A DNA stretch of 64,000 bases from Herbaspirillum frisingense GSF30. GTDB taxonomy: Bacteria > Pseudomonadota > Gammaproteobacteria > Burkholderiales > Burkholderiaceae_D. Of this stretch, positions 15,706-24,678 are shown piece after piece. A program made the position numbers and the translations under genes. The notes under the pieces are model-generated. The model was given only the letters and a program-made list of their open reading frames with translations. It had not been told where the DNA came from and ran no database searches. The DNA lies in NCBI RefSeq assembly GCF_000300975.2, contig NZ_AEEC02000012.1, positions 1 through 64,000 of the forward strand. Reading direction: 5' to 3'. Each line of letters starts with the position of its first letter. Within the stretch, counting starts at the first letter, position 1.

Positions 15706-17901
15706 ATGAGCATTGATATGAGCCAGTTTTTCCAGGTCTTTTTCGACGAGGCCGAGGAAGGGCTCGCGGAAATGGAAAAGCTGTTGTTGGCCGTCAATGT
15801 GGCCTCGCCCGATCCGGAGGACCTCAATGCCGTGTTCCGTGCCGCGCATTCCATCAAGGGCGGCTCGTCGACCTTCGGTTTGACCGACATCGCCGAGGTC
15901 ACGCACGTACTGGAGTCGCTGCTGGACCGTATCCGCCAGGGCCAGATGGCCCTGACCGCGGAACATGTGGACGCCTTCCTGGCGGCCAAGGATGTATTGA
16001 AGTCCATGCTCGACGGCCACAAGCATGGCGCCGAGGTGGATCAGGATGCCGTGGGTGATGTACGCATGCTGCTCGAAGCCCTGTCGCAGGGCAAGAGCTC
16101 CAGCGCGAGCACTCCCAGGGCTGCTGCAGGACCGGCTGCGGCCGCGGCCGCGGCCGTGGTGGGCCCCGACGGCGCCCGTCGCTATCGGCTGGAGATGCCG
16201 GTCATCGCTGACAAGGACGCCGAGGCGCTGGCCGACGAGCTGTCCATGCTGGGCAAGATTGAAAAGACCAAGTCTGCCGAAGGAAACTGGGTCTTCATTC
16301 TCGATACGGCCGAACCGATCGATGACGTGGTCGCCATCTGCGCCTTCATCGTCAATGTGGCCGATCTGAAGATTTCGCAGGCTGTCGATCCCGGCAAGAC
16401 CGCCGATGAAGAGCGCGGCTATGGTTTCTTCGATAACTTCGTGACCCAGGAAGAGCGCGAACGCGCCCAGGGCTACGGTTTCTTCGACACCCAGACGACC
16501 GTGGAAGACAAGGAGCGCGAGCAGGGCTACGGCTTCTTCGCTCCCTTCGTGCCGCTGGACATCAGCGCCAAGAAGCCTGAGCCGGAGAGCGCCCACGCTG
16601 CCGCCGCCCATGGCACCAATGGTGCCAACGGCCATCACGACGACGCCCATCTGCATGGCGAGCATGCCTCCTCGGAAAAGAAATCCGCCAAGGGGGGCGC
16701 CGCCCAGGGACCGGAATCCTCGTCGATCCGTGTGAGCATCGAAAAGGTCGACCAACTGATCAACCTGGTCGGCGAACTGGTGATCACCCAGGCCATGATC
16801 GAGCAGCGTGTCGGCAAGCTGGATCCGATGCAGCATGAGCACCTGCTCAACAGTGTCAGCCAGTTGAGCCGCAATACCCGGGATCTGCAGGAATCGGTGA
16901 TGTCGATCCGCATGATGCCCATGGACTATGTGTTTTCGCGCTTCCCGCGCATGGTGCGCGATCTGGCGCACAAGCTCGGCAAGCAGGTCGAATTCGTCAC
17001 CCATGGCGCCGCGACCGAACTGGACAAGGGCCTGATCGAACGTATCGTCGATCCGCTCACGCACCTGGTGCGCAACAGCATCGACCACGGTATCGAACTG
17101 CCGGATGCCCGTCGCAGCGCCGGCAAGAGTGAGGCAGGTGTGCTATCCCTGTCGGCCGAACATCAGGGCGGCAACATCATCATCGAGGTCACCGACGACG
17201 GTGGTGGCCTGAACCGCGACAAGATCCTGGCCAAGGCCAAGCAGCAGGGCATGCCGGTCACCGACAACCTGTCGGACGCCGAGGTCTGGCAACTGATCTT
17301 CGAGCCCGGTTTCTCCACCGCCGAGCAGGTGACCGACGTGTCGGGACGTGGCGTGGGCATGGATGTGGTCAAGCGCAACATCCTGGCCATGGGCGGGGCG
17401 GTGGATATCCGCTCCAGCAAGGGCTTTGGTACCACCATCTCGATCTCGCTGCCGCTGACGCTGGCCATCCTGGACGGCATGTCGATCCGGATTGGTGAAG
17501 AAGTCTACATATTGCCGCTGGGATATGTGGTTGAATCTTTGCAGCCATTGGCGCAAGATATCAAAGAGATTTCCGGTCAGGGCCAGGTGCTGCGCGTACG
17601 CGGCGAATACCTGCCCCTGATCCCGCTTTATCAGATTTTCAACATCGAACCCTCCTTCACCGATCCCTCGCAAGGATTGGTGGTCATTCTGGAGTCAGAT
17701 GGAAAGAAGGCGGCACTTTTCGTGGATGACCTGATCGGACAACAGCAGATCGTTGTCAAGAATCTGGAATCCAACTACCGGAAGGTCGCCGGCATTTCCG
17801 GAGCAACCATTCTGGGCGACGGCGGCGTCGCCCTGATTGTCGATGTGGCAGCCTTGCTGCGATCCAGCCGCCAACTGAACGACGAATCTGTATTTTCCTG
17901 A
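15706..17901 (+). CDS. cheA: Chemotaxis sensor histidine kinase CheA
   Basis: Autophosphorylates and passes phosphate to CheY and CheB in response to receptors. The 731 residues show the P1 Hpt domain with His48 (RAAHSIKGGSSTFG), an Ala-rich linker (139-150), a P2-like domain (about 158-225), a region with three GYGFF motifs at 238, 256 and 274, a His/Ala-rich linker (296-325), P3 dimerisation helices (from about 340), the P4 kinase core with N box HLVRNSIDHG (453-462), VTDDGGG (495-501) and GRGVGMDV (548-555), and a C-terminal P5 CheW-like domain. cheW follows after 18 bases. Confidence 0.97.
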   Translation: MSIDMSQFFQVFFDEAEEGLAEMEKLLLAVNVASPDPEDLNAVFRAAHSIKGGSSTFGLTDIAEVTHVLESLLDRIRQGQMALTAEHVDAFLAAKDVLKSMLDGHKHGAEVDQDAVGDVRMLLEALSQGKSSSASTPRAAAGPAAAAAAAVVGPDGARRYRLEMPVIADKDAEALADELSMLGKIEKTKSAEGNWVFILDTAEPIDDVVAICAFIVNVADLKISQAVDPGKTADEERGYGFFDNFVTQEERERAQGYGFFDTQTTVEDKEREQGYGFFAPFVPLDISAKKPEPESAHAAAAHGTNGANGHHDDAHLHGEHASSEKKSAKGGAAQGPESSSIRVSIEKVDQLINLVGELVITQAMIEQRVGKLDPMQHEHLLNSVSQLSRNTRDLQESVMSIRMMPMDYVFSRFPRMVRDLAHKLGKQVEFVTHGAATELDKGLIERIVDPLTHLVRNSIDHGIELPDARRSAGKSEAGVLSLSAEHQGGNIIIEVTDDGGGLNRDKILAKAKQQGMPVTDNLSDAEVWQLIFEPGFSTAEQVTDVSGRGVGMDVVKRNILAMGGAVDIRSSKGFGTTISISLPLTLAILDGMSIRIGEEVYILPLGYVVESLQPLAQDIKEISGQGQVLRVRGEYLPLIPLYQIFNIEPSFTDPSQGLVVILESDGKKAALFVDDLIGQQQIVVKNLESNYRKVAGISGATILGDGGVALIVDVAALLRSSRQLNDESVFS
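16417..16539 (+). repeat. Triple GYGFF repeat in cheA, period 54 bases
   Basis: The codons for GYGFF occur at 16417, 16471 and 16525, exactly 54 bases (18 residues) apart. Each copy is followed or preceded by a charged segment (EERERAQ, DKEREQ). It lies between the P2-like domain and the P3 helices. Confidence 0.8.
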
Positions 17902-17919
17902 TATTTAAAGGGCCACAAC

Positions 17920-18426
17920 ATGTCTGACACTGCAACCAAGAATCTTTCCGGCTTCGGCGAAAAAACCGACAGCAATGGAAACGAGTTTCTTGCCTTCACC
18001 CTGGGTAAGGAAGAATACGGCATCGATATTCTGAAGGTTCAGGAAATTCGCGGCTACGAAGCCGTGACCCGTATCGCCAACTCGCCTGATTTCATCAAGG
18101 GCGTGGTCAACCTGCGCGGCATCATCGTCCCCATCGTCGATATGCGCATCAAGTTCCAGCTGGGCGAGCCGACCTACGACCAGTTCACCGTGGTGATCAT
18201 CCTCAACATCGGTGGTCGTGTGGTGGGTATGGTGGTCGACAGCGTCTCCGACGTGATCACCCTGACCCAGGAACAGATCAAGCCGGCCCCGGAAATGGGC
18301 ACCACCTTTGACTCCGACTACCTGATCGGTCTGGGTACCCTGGAACAGCGCATGCTGATCCTGGTGGATATCGACAAGCTGATGTCCAGCGCCGAAATGG
18401 GCCTGATCGAGAAGCTGGCTGCCTGA
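17920..18426 (+). CDS. cheW: Chemotaxis coupling protein CheW
   Basis: Scaffold that links CheA to receptors in the chemosensory array. The 168 residues hold one CheW domain from about 25 to 160, with [30 protein letters not shown] and the closing ILVDIDKLM. The N-terminal 20 residues are a polar extension. It follows cheA closely, then two terminators end the run. No receptor, cheR, cheD or cheB gene is present nearby. Confidence 0.96.
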   Translation: MSDTATKNLSGFGEKTDSNGNEFLAFTLGKEEYGIDILKVQEIRGYEAVTRIANSPDFIKGVVNLRGIIVPIVDMRIKFQLGEPTYDQFTVVIILNIGGRVVGMVVDSVSDVITLTQEQIKPAPEMGTTFDSDYLIGLGTLEQRMLILVDIDKLMSSAEMGLIEKLAA

Positions 18427-18455
18427 TCGCCCTCAGGTCTGTCAGGAAGCTAAGG

Positions 18456-18491
18456 GATCCGGAGGAGACGCAGTCCGGATCTGACGTTTTT
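18456..18491 (+). terminator. Terminator after cheW
   Basis: GATCCGGA (18456-18463) and TCCGGATC (18474-18481) form a perfect 8-bp stem with a 10-base loop, followed by TGACGTTTTT. It is the first of two terminators after cheW. Confidence 0.65.
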
Positions 18492-18542
18492 CGTCGTTCG
18501 GTACCGCAGGAAAAGCGGGCAGGCTAGCCCGATACAGAAGAG

Positions 18543-18577
18543 AAAAAGGCATCCGCCGTGTGGTGGATGCCTTTTTT
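18543..18577. terminator. Bidirectional terminator between cheW and the DUF2863 gene
   Basis: AAAAAGGCATCC (18543-18554) pairs with GGATGCCTTTTT (18565-18576), giving a T-run on both strands. It can end the chemotaxis transcript from the left and the leftward gene ending at 18663 from the right. Confidence 0.8.
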
Positions 18578-18662
18578 ATTGCCCGCTCCCAATGCCGTCA
18601 GGCAAGGTACGGCGTGGCGCCTCCCACGGACTATGCGGCAGGCCGCACAGCCCGATGGTGTG

Positions 18663-19910
18663 TCAATGGAAGTGTTCGACCGGAGGCGGGGTATCTTCCG
18701 GCATCTCGGCATGCACCAGTTCACCCTCGCGATCGGGGAACAGGGGCGCACCGCAGTCATCGCAGAATTCCATCGTGAAACGCTCGCTGTGATGCTTGAT
18801 CTGGACGATGCCGCATTCGCGCAGGGTGGCCAGGATCTGCTGCAGCGGACTAGCCGGGAGTCCTTCCAGCAGGCCGGCACCGCCGGGGATCATCATGGGC
18901 AGGTCTTCGCCGCTTTCCTGCTCGTACAGCGGCCACACGGTACCGTAGACCACGGTGGGGTCGTTGCCGATGGAAAAACCGATGCGGTATTCGTCGATCT
19001 GGCCGTTGATGTCTTCGGAAAAGCCGCCGATGCTGGCATGCAGCTCGGAGGACGCGATATCCAGCGTCTGCGTGAGGAAGTAGTCGGCGGCACGGATCGA
19101 CGCCGGCCGGATATGCTTGTCGGCCTCGCGGCAGCCGAAGAAATAGGCTTGCGGCAGCAGCAGCTCGACATTGCAGCCGGGCAGCAGGCGCGTGAAGATC
19201 GGCGTGACCTGCTGCGTCCAGGCGTCGAAGGCAGCGGTCTTGTTGGCCGAGAAGTGGCTCTGCTGTTCGCTTTCCTGCCAGTGGAACAGGGCGCCACCAG
19301 CGGGCAGCACCACGGCGGCGATGGCATAGCGGGTATCAGCCAGGAAGGCGGCGGTCGGCGGCTGTTCGCCGCGCAGCTGCACCGGGGTGTTCTTGAGTGC
19401 GCTCTGGCCCAACTGGCGGGTCAGGGCGAACACGTCGGCGTGCATGCGCGGCAGCTGCTCGATCGAGAACAGGCTGGGTGCCAGCGCCAGGCGCGCGTCC
19501 TTGGCCAGGATGTGGGCGTGCAGGTGGGCCGCGATGGCGTTCTGCAGGTCGCCGGCAATGGGGCCCGAGGCGATGGCGAAGCGGGTCCAGGCCAGCACCG
19601 GCAGGACCAGCAGCTGGACATCGTAGTCCTGGCCGTCGTGTTCCAGGGTGGTGGCTTCGCTGCCGGCCTCGACGGCCTCGATCAGGACATCGTAGGCGTC
19701 CAGGTCGGCCTTGAAGAGGTGGTCCAGCGCGGTGTCGATCAGGCCCTGGTTGCCGGCGCGCAGGAGCTTGTTGAGCAGGGCGTCCAGGGGTTTCAGCCAG
19801 GCGCGCTCTTCGAGCCGGCTGGACGCCTGCGCGATGGCTTGCGCAAAGGTGACCAGGTGCTGGCTGTCGGCAGAGAGCTTGGAGGAGGAACGTTTGGCAG
19901 GACGACGCAT
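18663..19910 (-). CDS. DUF2863-type hypothetical protein
   Basis: A 415-residue cytoplasmic protein with no signal peptide or membrane helix. It starts with a basic MRRPAKRSSSKL and contains a helical first quarter, a middle with HDGQDYDVQLLVLPVLAWTRFAI, and a C-terminal short CDDC pair (FCDDCGAPLFPDREGELVHAEM) that could bind metal. The overall pattern matches what I recall of the DUF2863 family of Burkholderiales; I cannot verify this here. The function is unknown. It stands alone between terminators on both sides, in the opposite direction to the chemotaxis genes. Confidence 0.7.
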   Translation of the reverse strand: MRRPAKRSSSKLSADSQHLVTFAQAIAQASSRLEERAWLKPLDALLNKLLRAGNQGLIDTALDHLFKADLDAYDVLIEAVEAGSEATTLEHDGQDYDVQLLVLPVLAWTRFAIASGPIAGDLQNAIAAHLHAHILAKDARLALAPSLFSIEQLPRMHADVFALTRQLGQSALKNTPVQLRGEQPPTAAFLADTRYAIAAVVLPAGGALFHWQESEQQSHFSANKTAAFDAWTQQVTPIFTRLLPGCNVELLLPQAYFFGCREADKHIRPASIRAADYFLTQTLDIASSELHASIGGFSEDINGQIDEYRIGFSIGNDPTVVYGTVWPLYEQESGEDLPMMIPGGAGLLEGLPASPLQQILATLRECGIVQIKHHSERFTMEFCDDCGAPLFPDREGELVHAEMPEDTPPPVEHFH

Positions 19911-20020
19911 GTAGGCTATCTGTAATCTGTGGAAACGAAACCGTCTATTGTAGATGATTTGGCAGCGCTATCCGTCTTCAGACTGCTGACCCGATTCCAA
20001 AGGGCAGCCTGCGGCAGCGA

Positions 20021-20053
20021 CAAAATAAAAAACGCCGGACGAATCCGGCGTTT
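20021..20053 (-). terminator. Terminator after acnA
   Basis: AAACGCCGGA (20030-20039) and TCCGGCGTTT (20044-20053) form a perfect 10-bp stem with loop CGAA. Read leftward, the stem is followed by TTTATTTTG, a good U-rich tail for the acnA transcript. Confidence 0.8.
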
Positions 20054-20122
20054 CTCGTTTCAGCAAACGTGCAGACTGCATGGCAGCAGCGGCACCGGGG
20101 GGCGCCGCGCTGCCCGTCCTGC

Positions 20123-22834
20123 TTAGGCTGCCAGCAGTTGACGCAGCACGAACGGCAGGATGCCGCCATGCTTGTAGTAGTCCACTTCGATCGGGGTATC
20201 GATGCGCAGCAGCAGCTTGACTTCCTTGGTCTCGCCGTTCTTGCGGTGGATCACCAGGGTGGCTTCCTGTTGCGGCTTGATCTCGCCGTCCAGGCCCTTC
20301 AGGTCGAAGGTTTCGTCACCGGTGATGCCCAGCGTCTGCACGCTGTCGCTACCCAGGAACTGCAGCGGCAGCACGCCCATGCCGACCAGGTTGGAGCGGT
20401 GGATACGCTCGAAGGAACGTGCGATCACGGCCTTCACGCCCAGCAGCTGGGTGCCCTTGGCGGCCCAGTCACGGGAGGAGCCGGTGCCGTACTCTTCGCC
20501 ACCGAACACCATGGTCGGGGTGCCTTCGGCCACGTACTTCATGGCGGCGTCATAGATCGACATCTGTTCGCCGGTCGGCTGGTGCAGGGTGATGCCACCT
20601 TCGACGCGGGAGCCGTCTTCCTTGGCCGGGATCATCAGGTTCTTGATGCGCACGTTGGCGAAGGTGCCGCGCATCATGATCTCGTGGTTGCCGCGGCGCG
20701 AGCCGTAGGAGTTGAAGTCAGCCTTGAGCACGCCGTTGGCTTGCAGCCACTTGCCGGCCGGGCTGGATTCCTTGATCGAACCGGCCGGGGAGATGTGGTC
20801 GGTGGTGATCGAGTCGCCGAACACGCCCAGGGCGCGTGCACCGGAGATACCGGCGGCAGCGATCTTGGGCTCTTCGCTGAAGTTCTCGAAGAACGGCGGC
20901 TCGGCGATGTAGGTCGAGGTCGGCCAGTTGTAGACTTCGCCCTTGGCGACGCCCTTGATGGCTTCCCACAGCTTGCCCGGGGCACCCTTCACGTCGGCGT
21001 AGTTTTCCTTGAAGGTCTTGGCGTTCATGGCGAACTTGAGCAGCTTTTCGATCTCTTGCGAGGTCGGCCAGATGTCGCCCAGGTAGATGTCCTTGCCACC
21101 CTTGCCCTTGCCGACCGGTTCGGTCATCAGGTCGCGGGTGACATTGCCGGCGATCGCGTAGGCCACCACCAGCGGCGGCGAAGCCAGGAAGTTGGCGCGG
21201 ATGTTCGGGTGGATACGGGCTTCGAAGTTGCGGTTGCCCGACAGCACGGCGGCAGCCACGACGTCGTTCTTGACGATGGCTTCGTTCATGGCCGCAGTCA
21301 GGTCACCGGCGTTGCCGATGCAAGTGGTGCAACCGTAGGCGGTCACGCCAAAGCCCAGCTTTTCCAGGTAGGGCAACAGGCCAGCCGCTTCCAGGTACTT
21401 GGTCACCACGCGCGAGCCAGGGGCCAGCGAGGTCTTGATGTGCGGTGCGACCTTCAGGCCGGCTTCGACCGCCTTCTTGGCCAACAGGCCGGCAGCCAGC
21501 AGCACGCTCGGGTTGGAGGTGTTGGTGCAGGAGGTGATGGCGGCGATCAGCACGTCACCGTTGTGCACATCCACGCCGTCGGCGTTCTTGTAGGCGGCGG
21601 TGAGGTCTTCAGCCTTCTTGTTGAAGCCGTTCTCGGAAGTCGGCTTGGTGAACAGGTCGGCGAAGGTGGACTTGACGTTGCCGATCTCGATGCGGTCTTG
21701 CGGACGCTTCGGACCTGCCAGCGAGGGAGCGACGGTACCCAGGTCCAGCGAGACTTCCTGGGTGTAGTCGATCTGGCCGGCCTTGGGCACGCCATACAGG
21801 CCCTGGGCCTTGAAGTAGGCTTCGAAGGCGTCGATCTCGGCCTTGGTACGGCCGGTACCCTTGAAGTAGTCGATGGTGGCATCGTCAACCGGGAAGAAGC
21901 CCATGGTGGCGCCGTATTCCGGAGCCATGTTGGCGATGGTGGCGCGGTCGGTCAGCGACAGCGATTCGGTGCCTTCACCGAAGAATTCGACGAACTTGCC
22001 CACGACCTTGGTCTGGCGCAGCAGTTCGGTGATGGTCAGCACCAGGTCGGTGGCGGTGACGCCTTCGCGCAGGGCGCCGGTCAGGTTCACGCCGACCACG
22101 TCCGGGGTCAGGAAATAGACCGGCTGGCCCAGCATGCCGGCTTCGGCTTCGATGCCGCCCACGCCCCAGCCGACCACGCCGATGCCGTTGATCATGGTGG
22201 TGTGGGAGTCGGTGCCGACCAGGGTGTCAGGGTAGTAGACGCCGGTCTTGTTGTGCACACCGCGTGCCAGGTACTCCAGGTTGACCTGGTGGACGATGCC
22301 GAAGCCCGGGGGCACCACGCCGAAGGTATCGAAAGCTTGCATGCCCCACTTCATGAACTGGTAGCGCTCGTTGTTGCGCGAGAATTCCAGCTTCATGTTC
22401 AGGTCCAGCGCCTTCTTCTCGCGGAAGTGGTCGATCTGCACCGAGTGGTCCACCACCAGGTCCACCGGGACCAGCGGTTCGATGTTCTTGGGGTTCTTGC
22501 CCAGCTTGCTGGCGACATTGCGCATGGCGGCCAGGTCGGCCAGCAGCGGCACGCCGGTGAAGTCCTGCAGCACCACGCGGGCGACCACGAAGGGGATCTC
22601 ATCCACGCGGGCAGCCTTGGCACCCCAGTTGGCCAGTTGCTTGACGTGTTCTTCGGTGACCTTCTGGCCATCGCAGTTACGCAGCACCGATTCCAGCACG
22701 ATACGGATGGACACCGGCAGGCGCGAGATATTCACGCCCAGCGACTTTTGCAGGGCGGGCAGGGAGTAGAACTTGCCCTTCTTGGAATCGGAAATCTTGA
22801 ATTCCTTCAGGGTGTTCAATGTGTTGCGAGACAT
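20123..22834 (-). CDS. acnA: Aconitate hydratase A
   Basis: Converts citrate to isocitrate with a [4Fe-4S] cluster in the cytoplasm. The 903 residues are the size of the AcnA/IRP1 type, not AcnB. Cluster ligands Cys436 (AITSCTNTS), Cys502 and Cys505 (GCTTCIGN) are present, as are [10 protein letters not shown] (205-214) and, in the swivel domain, the [18 protein letters not shown] segment. AAGGAGA sits before the ATG. It is the last gene of the leftward TCA run but has its own 150-base leader, so it may have its own promoter. Confidence 0.97.
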   Translation of the reverse strand: MSRNTLNTLKEFKISDSKKGKFYSLPALQKSLGVNISRLPVSIRIVLESVLRNCDGQKVTEEHVKQLANWGAKAARVDEIPFVVARVVLQDFTGVPLLADLAAMRNVASKLGKNPKNIEPLVPVDLVVDHSVQIDHFREKKALDLNMKLEFSRNNERYQFMKWGMQAFDTFGVVPPGFGIVHQVNLEYLARGVHNKTGVYYPDTLVGTDSHTTMINGIGVVGWGVGGIEAEAGMLGQPVYFLTPDVVGVNLTGALREGVTATDLVLTITELLRQTKVVGKFVEFFGEGTESLSLTDRATIANMAPEYGATMGFFPVDDATIDYFKGTGRTKAEIDAFEAYFKAQGLYGVPKAGQIDYTQEVSLDLGTVAPSLAGPKRPQDRIEIGNVKSTFADLFTKPTSENGFNKKAEDLTAAYKNADGVDVHNGDVLIAAITSCTNTSNPSVLLAAGLLAKKAVEAGLKVAPHIKTSLAPGSRVVTKYLEAAGLLPYLEKLGFGVTAYGCTTCIGNAGDLTAAMNEAIVKNDVVAAAVLSGNRNFEARIHPNIRANFLASPPLVVAYAIAGNVTRDLMTEPVGKGKGGKDIYLGDIWPTSQEIEKLLKFAMNAKTFKENYADVKGAPGKLWEAIKGVAKGEVYNWPTSTYIAEPPFFENFSEEPKIAAAGISGARALGVFGDSITTDHISPAGSIKESSPAGKWLQANGVLKADFNSYGSRRGNHEIMMRGTFANVRIKNLMIPAKEDGSRVEGGITLHQPTGEQMSIYDAAMKYVAEGTPTMVFGGEEYGTGSSRDWAAKGTQLLGVKAVIARSFERIHRSNLVGMGVLPLQFLGSDSVQTLGITGDETFDLKGLDGEIKPQQEATLVIHRKNGETKEVKLLLRIDTPIEVDYYKHGGILPFVLRQLLAA

Positions 22835-22965
22835 GGCCTCTTCTCCTTAATTTGGCAATTTAGTGATGCTAGCTAGTCGAATCCGGTTTGCGCTGCAATG
22901 GTGAACTGCGGGGTGCTGCCTGATTCTGTGATTCTTTGTTTCTCTGGTACGGCTGGGGTCTGGTC

Positions 22966-22984
22966 CGGGAAGCGCGGCTTCCCG
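22966..22984 (-). terminator. Hairpin after the MliC-like gene
   Basis: CGGGAAGC (22966-22973) and GCTTCCCG (22977-22984) form a perfect 8-bp stem with a 3-base loop, 2 bases past the stop at 22987. No U-run follows, so it may be an mRNA-end stabiliser or a weak terminator between this gene and acnA. Confidence 0.4.
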
Positions 22985-22986
22985 TG

Positions 22987-23535
22987 TCAGTTCTGCTGCG
23001 GCGCTGCGGCAACGGTCGGGTTCGCTGCCGGTGCGGCGGCGGCCTTCATCTGCTCGGCGTTCTTGCATTCGTTGGCCAGCTGCTGACCCTTCTTGGAGTC
23101 CAGCAACAGGCCCTTGGCGGGGATACCGATCCAGACCAGGCCCATCTTGCGGTTTTCGAAGCGGTTGGCGCCGGTGGTGGTTTCCACACGGGTCAGGCGG
23201 TGGATGCGCTTGTCCCAGCGGATGGCGATGTGCTTGTCGTCGGTCTCGTTCTTCCAGATGGTCAGCTTGTGGCCCATTTCGCACTGGAAGTCGGCCGACA
23301 GGGTGCCGCCCAGTTCGGGTTCGCTGTCGTCATCCTCGGCGTCCGACGAGAAGGGCATCTTGGAAGCCGGAGCCGCGGCGGCAGCGGCTGCGGCCTTCTT
23401 GGCCGGCACCTTCTTGACCACCTTCTTCTTGGCAGCGGGCTTGGCGGCGGTGGCGGTCTCGGCCTGTGCCGGGCTGATGCCGGCGGTGGCGAACAGGGCG
23501 CCCAGCAGGGCGATCAGGGTCAGGTGCTTTTTCAT
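22987..23535 (-). CDS. Exported protein with MliC-like (lysozyme inhibitor-like) domain
   Basis: A 182-residue protein. A signal peptide (MKKHLTLIALLGALFATAG, cleavage after AQA near residue 25) precedes an Ala/Lys-rich linker (AKKKVVKKVPAKKAAAAAA) and an acidic stretch (DAEDDDSEPE). The folded part (about 75-158) has FQCEMGHKLTIW, TTTGANRFEN and GLVWIGIPAKGLLLD, ending with Cys in NECKN. This pattern resembles MliC-type inhibitors of C-type lysozyme, with the two Cys able to form the typical disulfide; the match is my inference. A poly-Ala and Gln tail follows. It lies 21 bases after the CitE-like gene. Confidence 0.65.
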   Translation of the reverse strand: MKKHLTLIALLGALFATAGISPAQAETATAAKPAAKKKVVKKVPAKKAAAAAAAAPASKMPFSSDAEDDDSEPELGGTLSADFQCEMGHKLTIWKNETDDKHIAIRWDKRIHRLTRVETTTGANRFENRKMGLVWIGIPAKGLLLDSKKGQQLANECKNAEQMKAAAAPAANPTVAAAPQQN

Positions 23536-23556
23536 GTGCGGTGATCGAAACGGTCT

Positions 23557-24558
23557 TTACTGCGTGGTTGAGGGGGAGTCGCCGGCGGCGAACCAGACTA
23601 GGATTTCCGGCGGCAGCGCCACGCCAGTGGCGTGGGCGCGTTGCAGGATACTCCAGTAATAGCGATAACTGGCCCGATCGTGCAGGTTGCCCAGGTGCTG
23701 GATCGGACCCCATTGCACCGACTGCGCCTTGAGCAAGATCTGTGCCGCCAGTTCGGCCTCCTCGGTGGAGGGCGACATGGCCTGCACGATGGGACGGATC
23801 TGGTCCGGATGGATGCTCCACATCCGGGTGTAGCCAAATTCCTGTGCCGCCCGGCGCGCATCATCGGCCACGGCGGCGGGATTCTTGATGTCGGTGGTCA
23901 CGTTATGCGACGGCACCTTGCCGTGCGCATGGCAGGCGGCGGAAATCTCCAGCTTGGCGCGGCGCACCAGCGGGTGGTCGAACTGCCCGGGGGAGCGCAT
24001 GGCGCTGCCGGGGATGGCGCCGTAGTGCGCCGAGACGAAATCCATGACTCCGAACGACAACGACTGGACCTGGGGCAGGGCGGCGATGCGTGCGGCATCG
24101 GCCAGCGCGCCGTGGGTCTCGATCAACACCTGCACCGGCAGTTGCGCACGGCCGGCGCCAGCGGCCACGCGATTGATGCTCTCCAGTGCGCGCAGCACGT
24201 CGGCAATGCCTTCCGGCTTGGGCAACATCACGTAGGCCAGCTCGCGCGCAGCGGCGCCGCAGACGATGGCCACGTCCTGCTCGAAATGCGCATGGCCCAC
24301 GTCATGCAGGCGCGCGCCGATGCGGCGGTGGACATTGTCGGGGCCGGCGATGAGCGAGGCGACCAGCTCGGCGTGCGCGGCTTCATTGCCGGCGGCGGCG
24401 CCGTCTTCGCAGTCGAAGGTGATGTCGAACCGGGGACCGAGTTCCTCCTGCAGGGCCATCGACTTGCGCATCAGCTTTTCGGAGCCGGCGTAGTGATCGC
24501 ACACCGGGAGCGAAACCGGCTGCTGGGCACCTGGGAACAAGACCTGGGAAGGATGCAT
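23557..24558 (-). CDS. CitE-like HpcH/HpaI family lyase (malyl-CoA/citramalyl-CoA lyase-like)
   Basis: A 333-residue protein of the CitE/malyl-CoA lyase type TIM barrel. Visible features are DHYAGSEKLMRKS near the start, the metal-binding acid FDCEDGA (about 47-53), VMLPKPEG, LIETHGALAD (the catalytic Glu region), FGVMDFVSAHYGA and GYTRMWSIHPDQI. I start at ATG 24558 (MHPSQVLFPGAQ); in-frame residues upstream are low-complexity. The family cleaves or condenses acyl-CoA esters such as malyl-CoA and citramalyl-CoA. Placed between mdh and acnA, it probably serves central carbon metabolism, but the substrate is unknown. Confidence 0.8.
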   Translation of the reverse strand: MHPSQVLFPGAQQPVSLPVCDHYAGSEKLMRKSMALQEELGPRFDITFDCEDGAAAGNEAAHAELVASLIAGPDNVHRRIGARLHDVGHAHFEQDVAIVCGAAARELAYVMLPKPEGIADVLRALESINRVAAGAGRAQLPVQVLIETHGALADAARIAALPQVQSLSFGVMDFVSAHYGAIPGSAMRSPGQFDHPLVRRAKLEISAACHAHGKVPSHNVTTDIKNPAAVADDARRAAQEFGYTRMWSIHPDQIRPIVQAMSPSTEEAELAAQILLKAQSVQWGPIQHLGNLHDRASYRYYWSILQRAHATGVALPPEILVWFAAGDSPSTTQ

Positions 24559-24642
24559 TGCTGCGAATGGGACTGGGGTAAGGTTGTCGGATCGATCGGT
24601 ATTGCGATATTGCGGGTATTGCCGGTATTTCAGTAAGACGAC

Positions 24643-24671
24643 GGGCGCGGCGATTGAAGACCGCCGCGCCC
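24643..24671 (-). terminator. GC-rich hairpin after mdh
   Basis: GGGCGCGGCG (24643-24652) and CGCCGCGCCC (24662-24671) form a perfect 10-bp stem, 8 bases past the mdh stop. It lacks a U-run. It may reduce read-through from mdh into the CitE-like gene or protect the mdh mRNA. Confidence 0.5.
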
Positions 24672-24678
24672 TGGTCAA

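Noticed and set aside
16417-16539. The GYGFF region as a variable tandem DNA repeat
   Set aside because: Only the five-residue cores are shared; the intervening codons differ, so it is a protein-level motif repeat and not a recent DNA duplication.
20069-22876. 935-codon open frame antisense to acnA
   Set aside because: acnA is complete with its three cluster Cys; the opposite frame is rich in Gly, Val, Asp and His with no family features.
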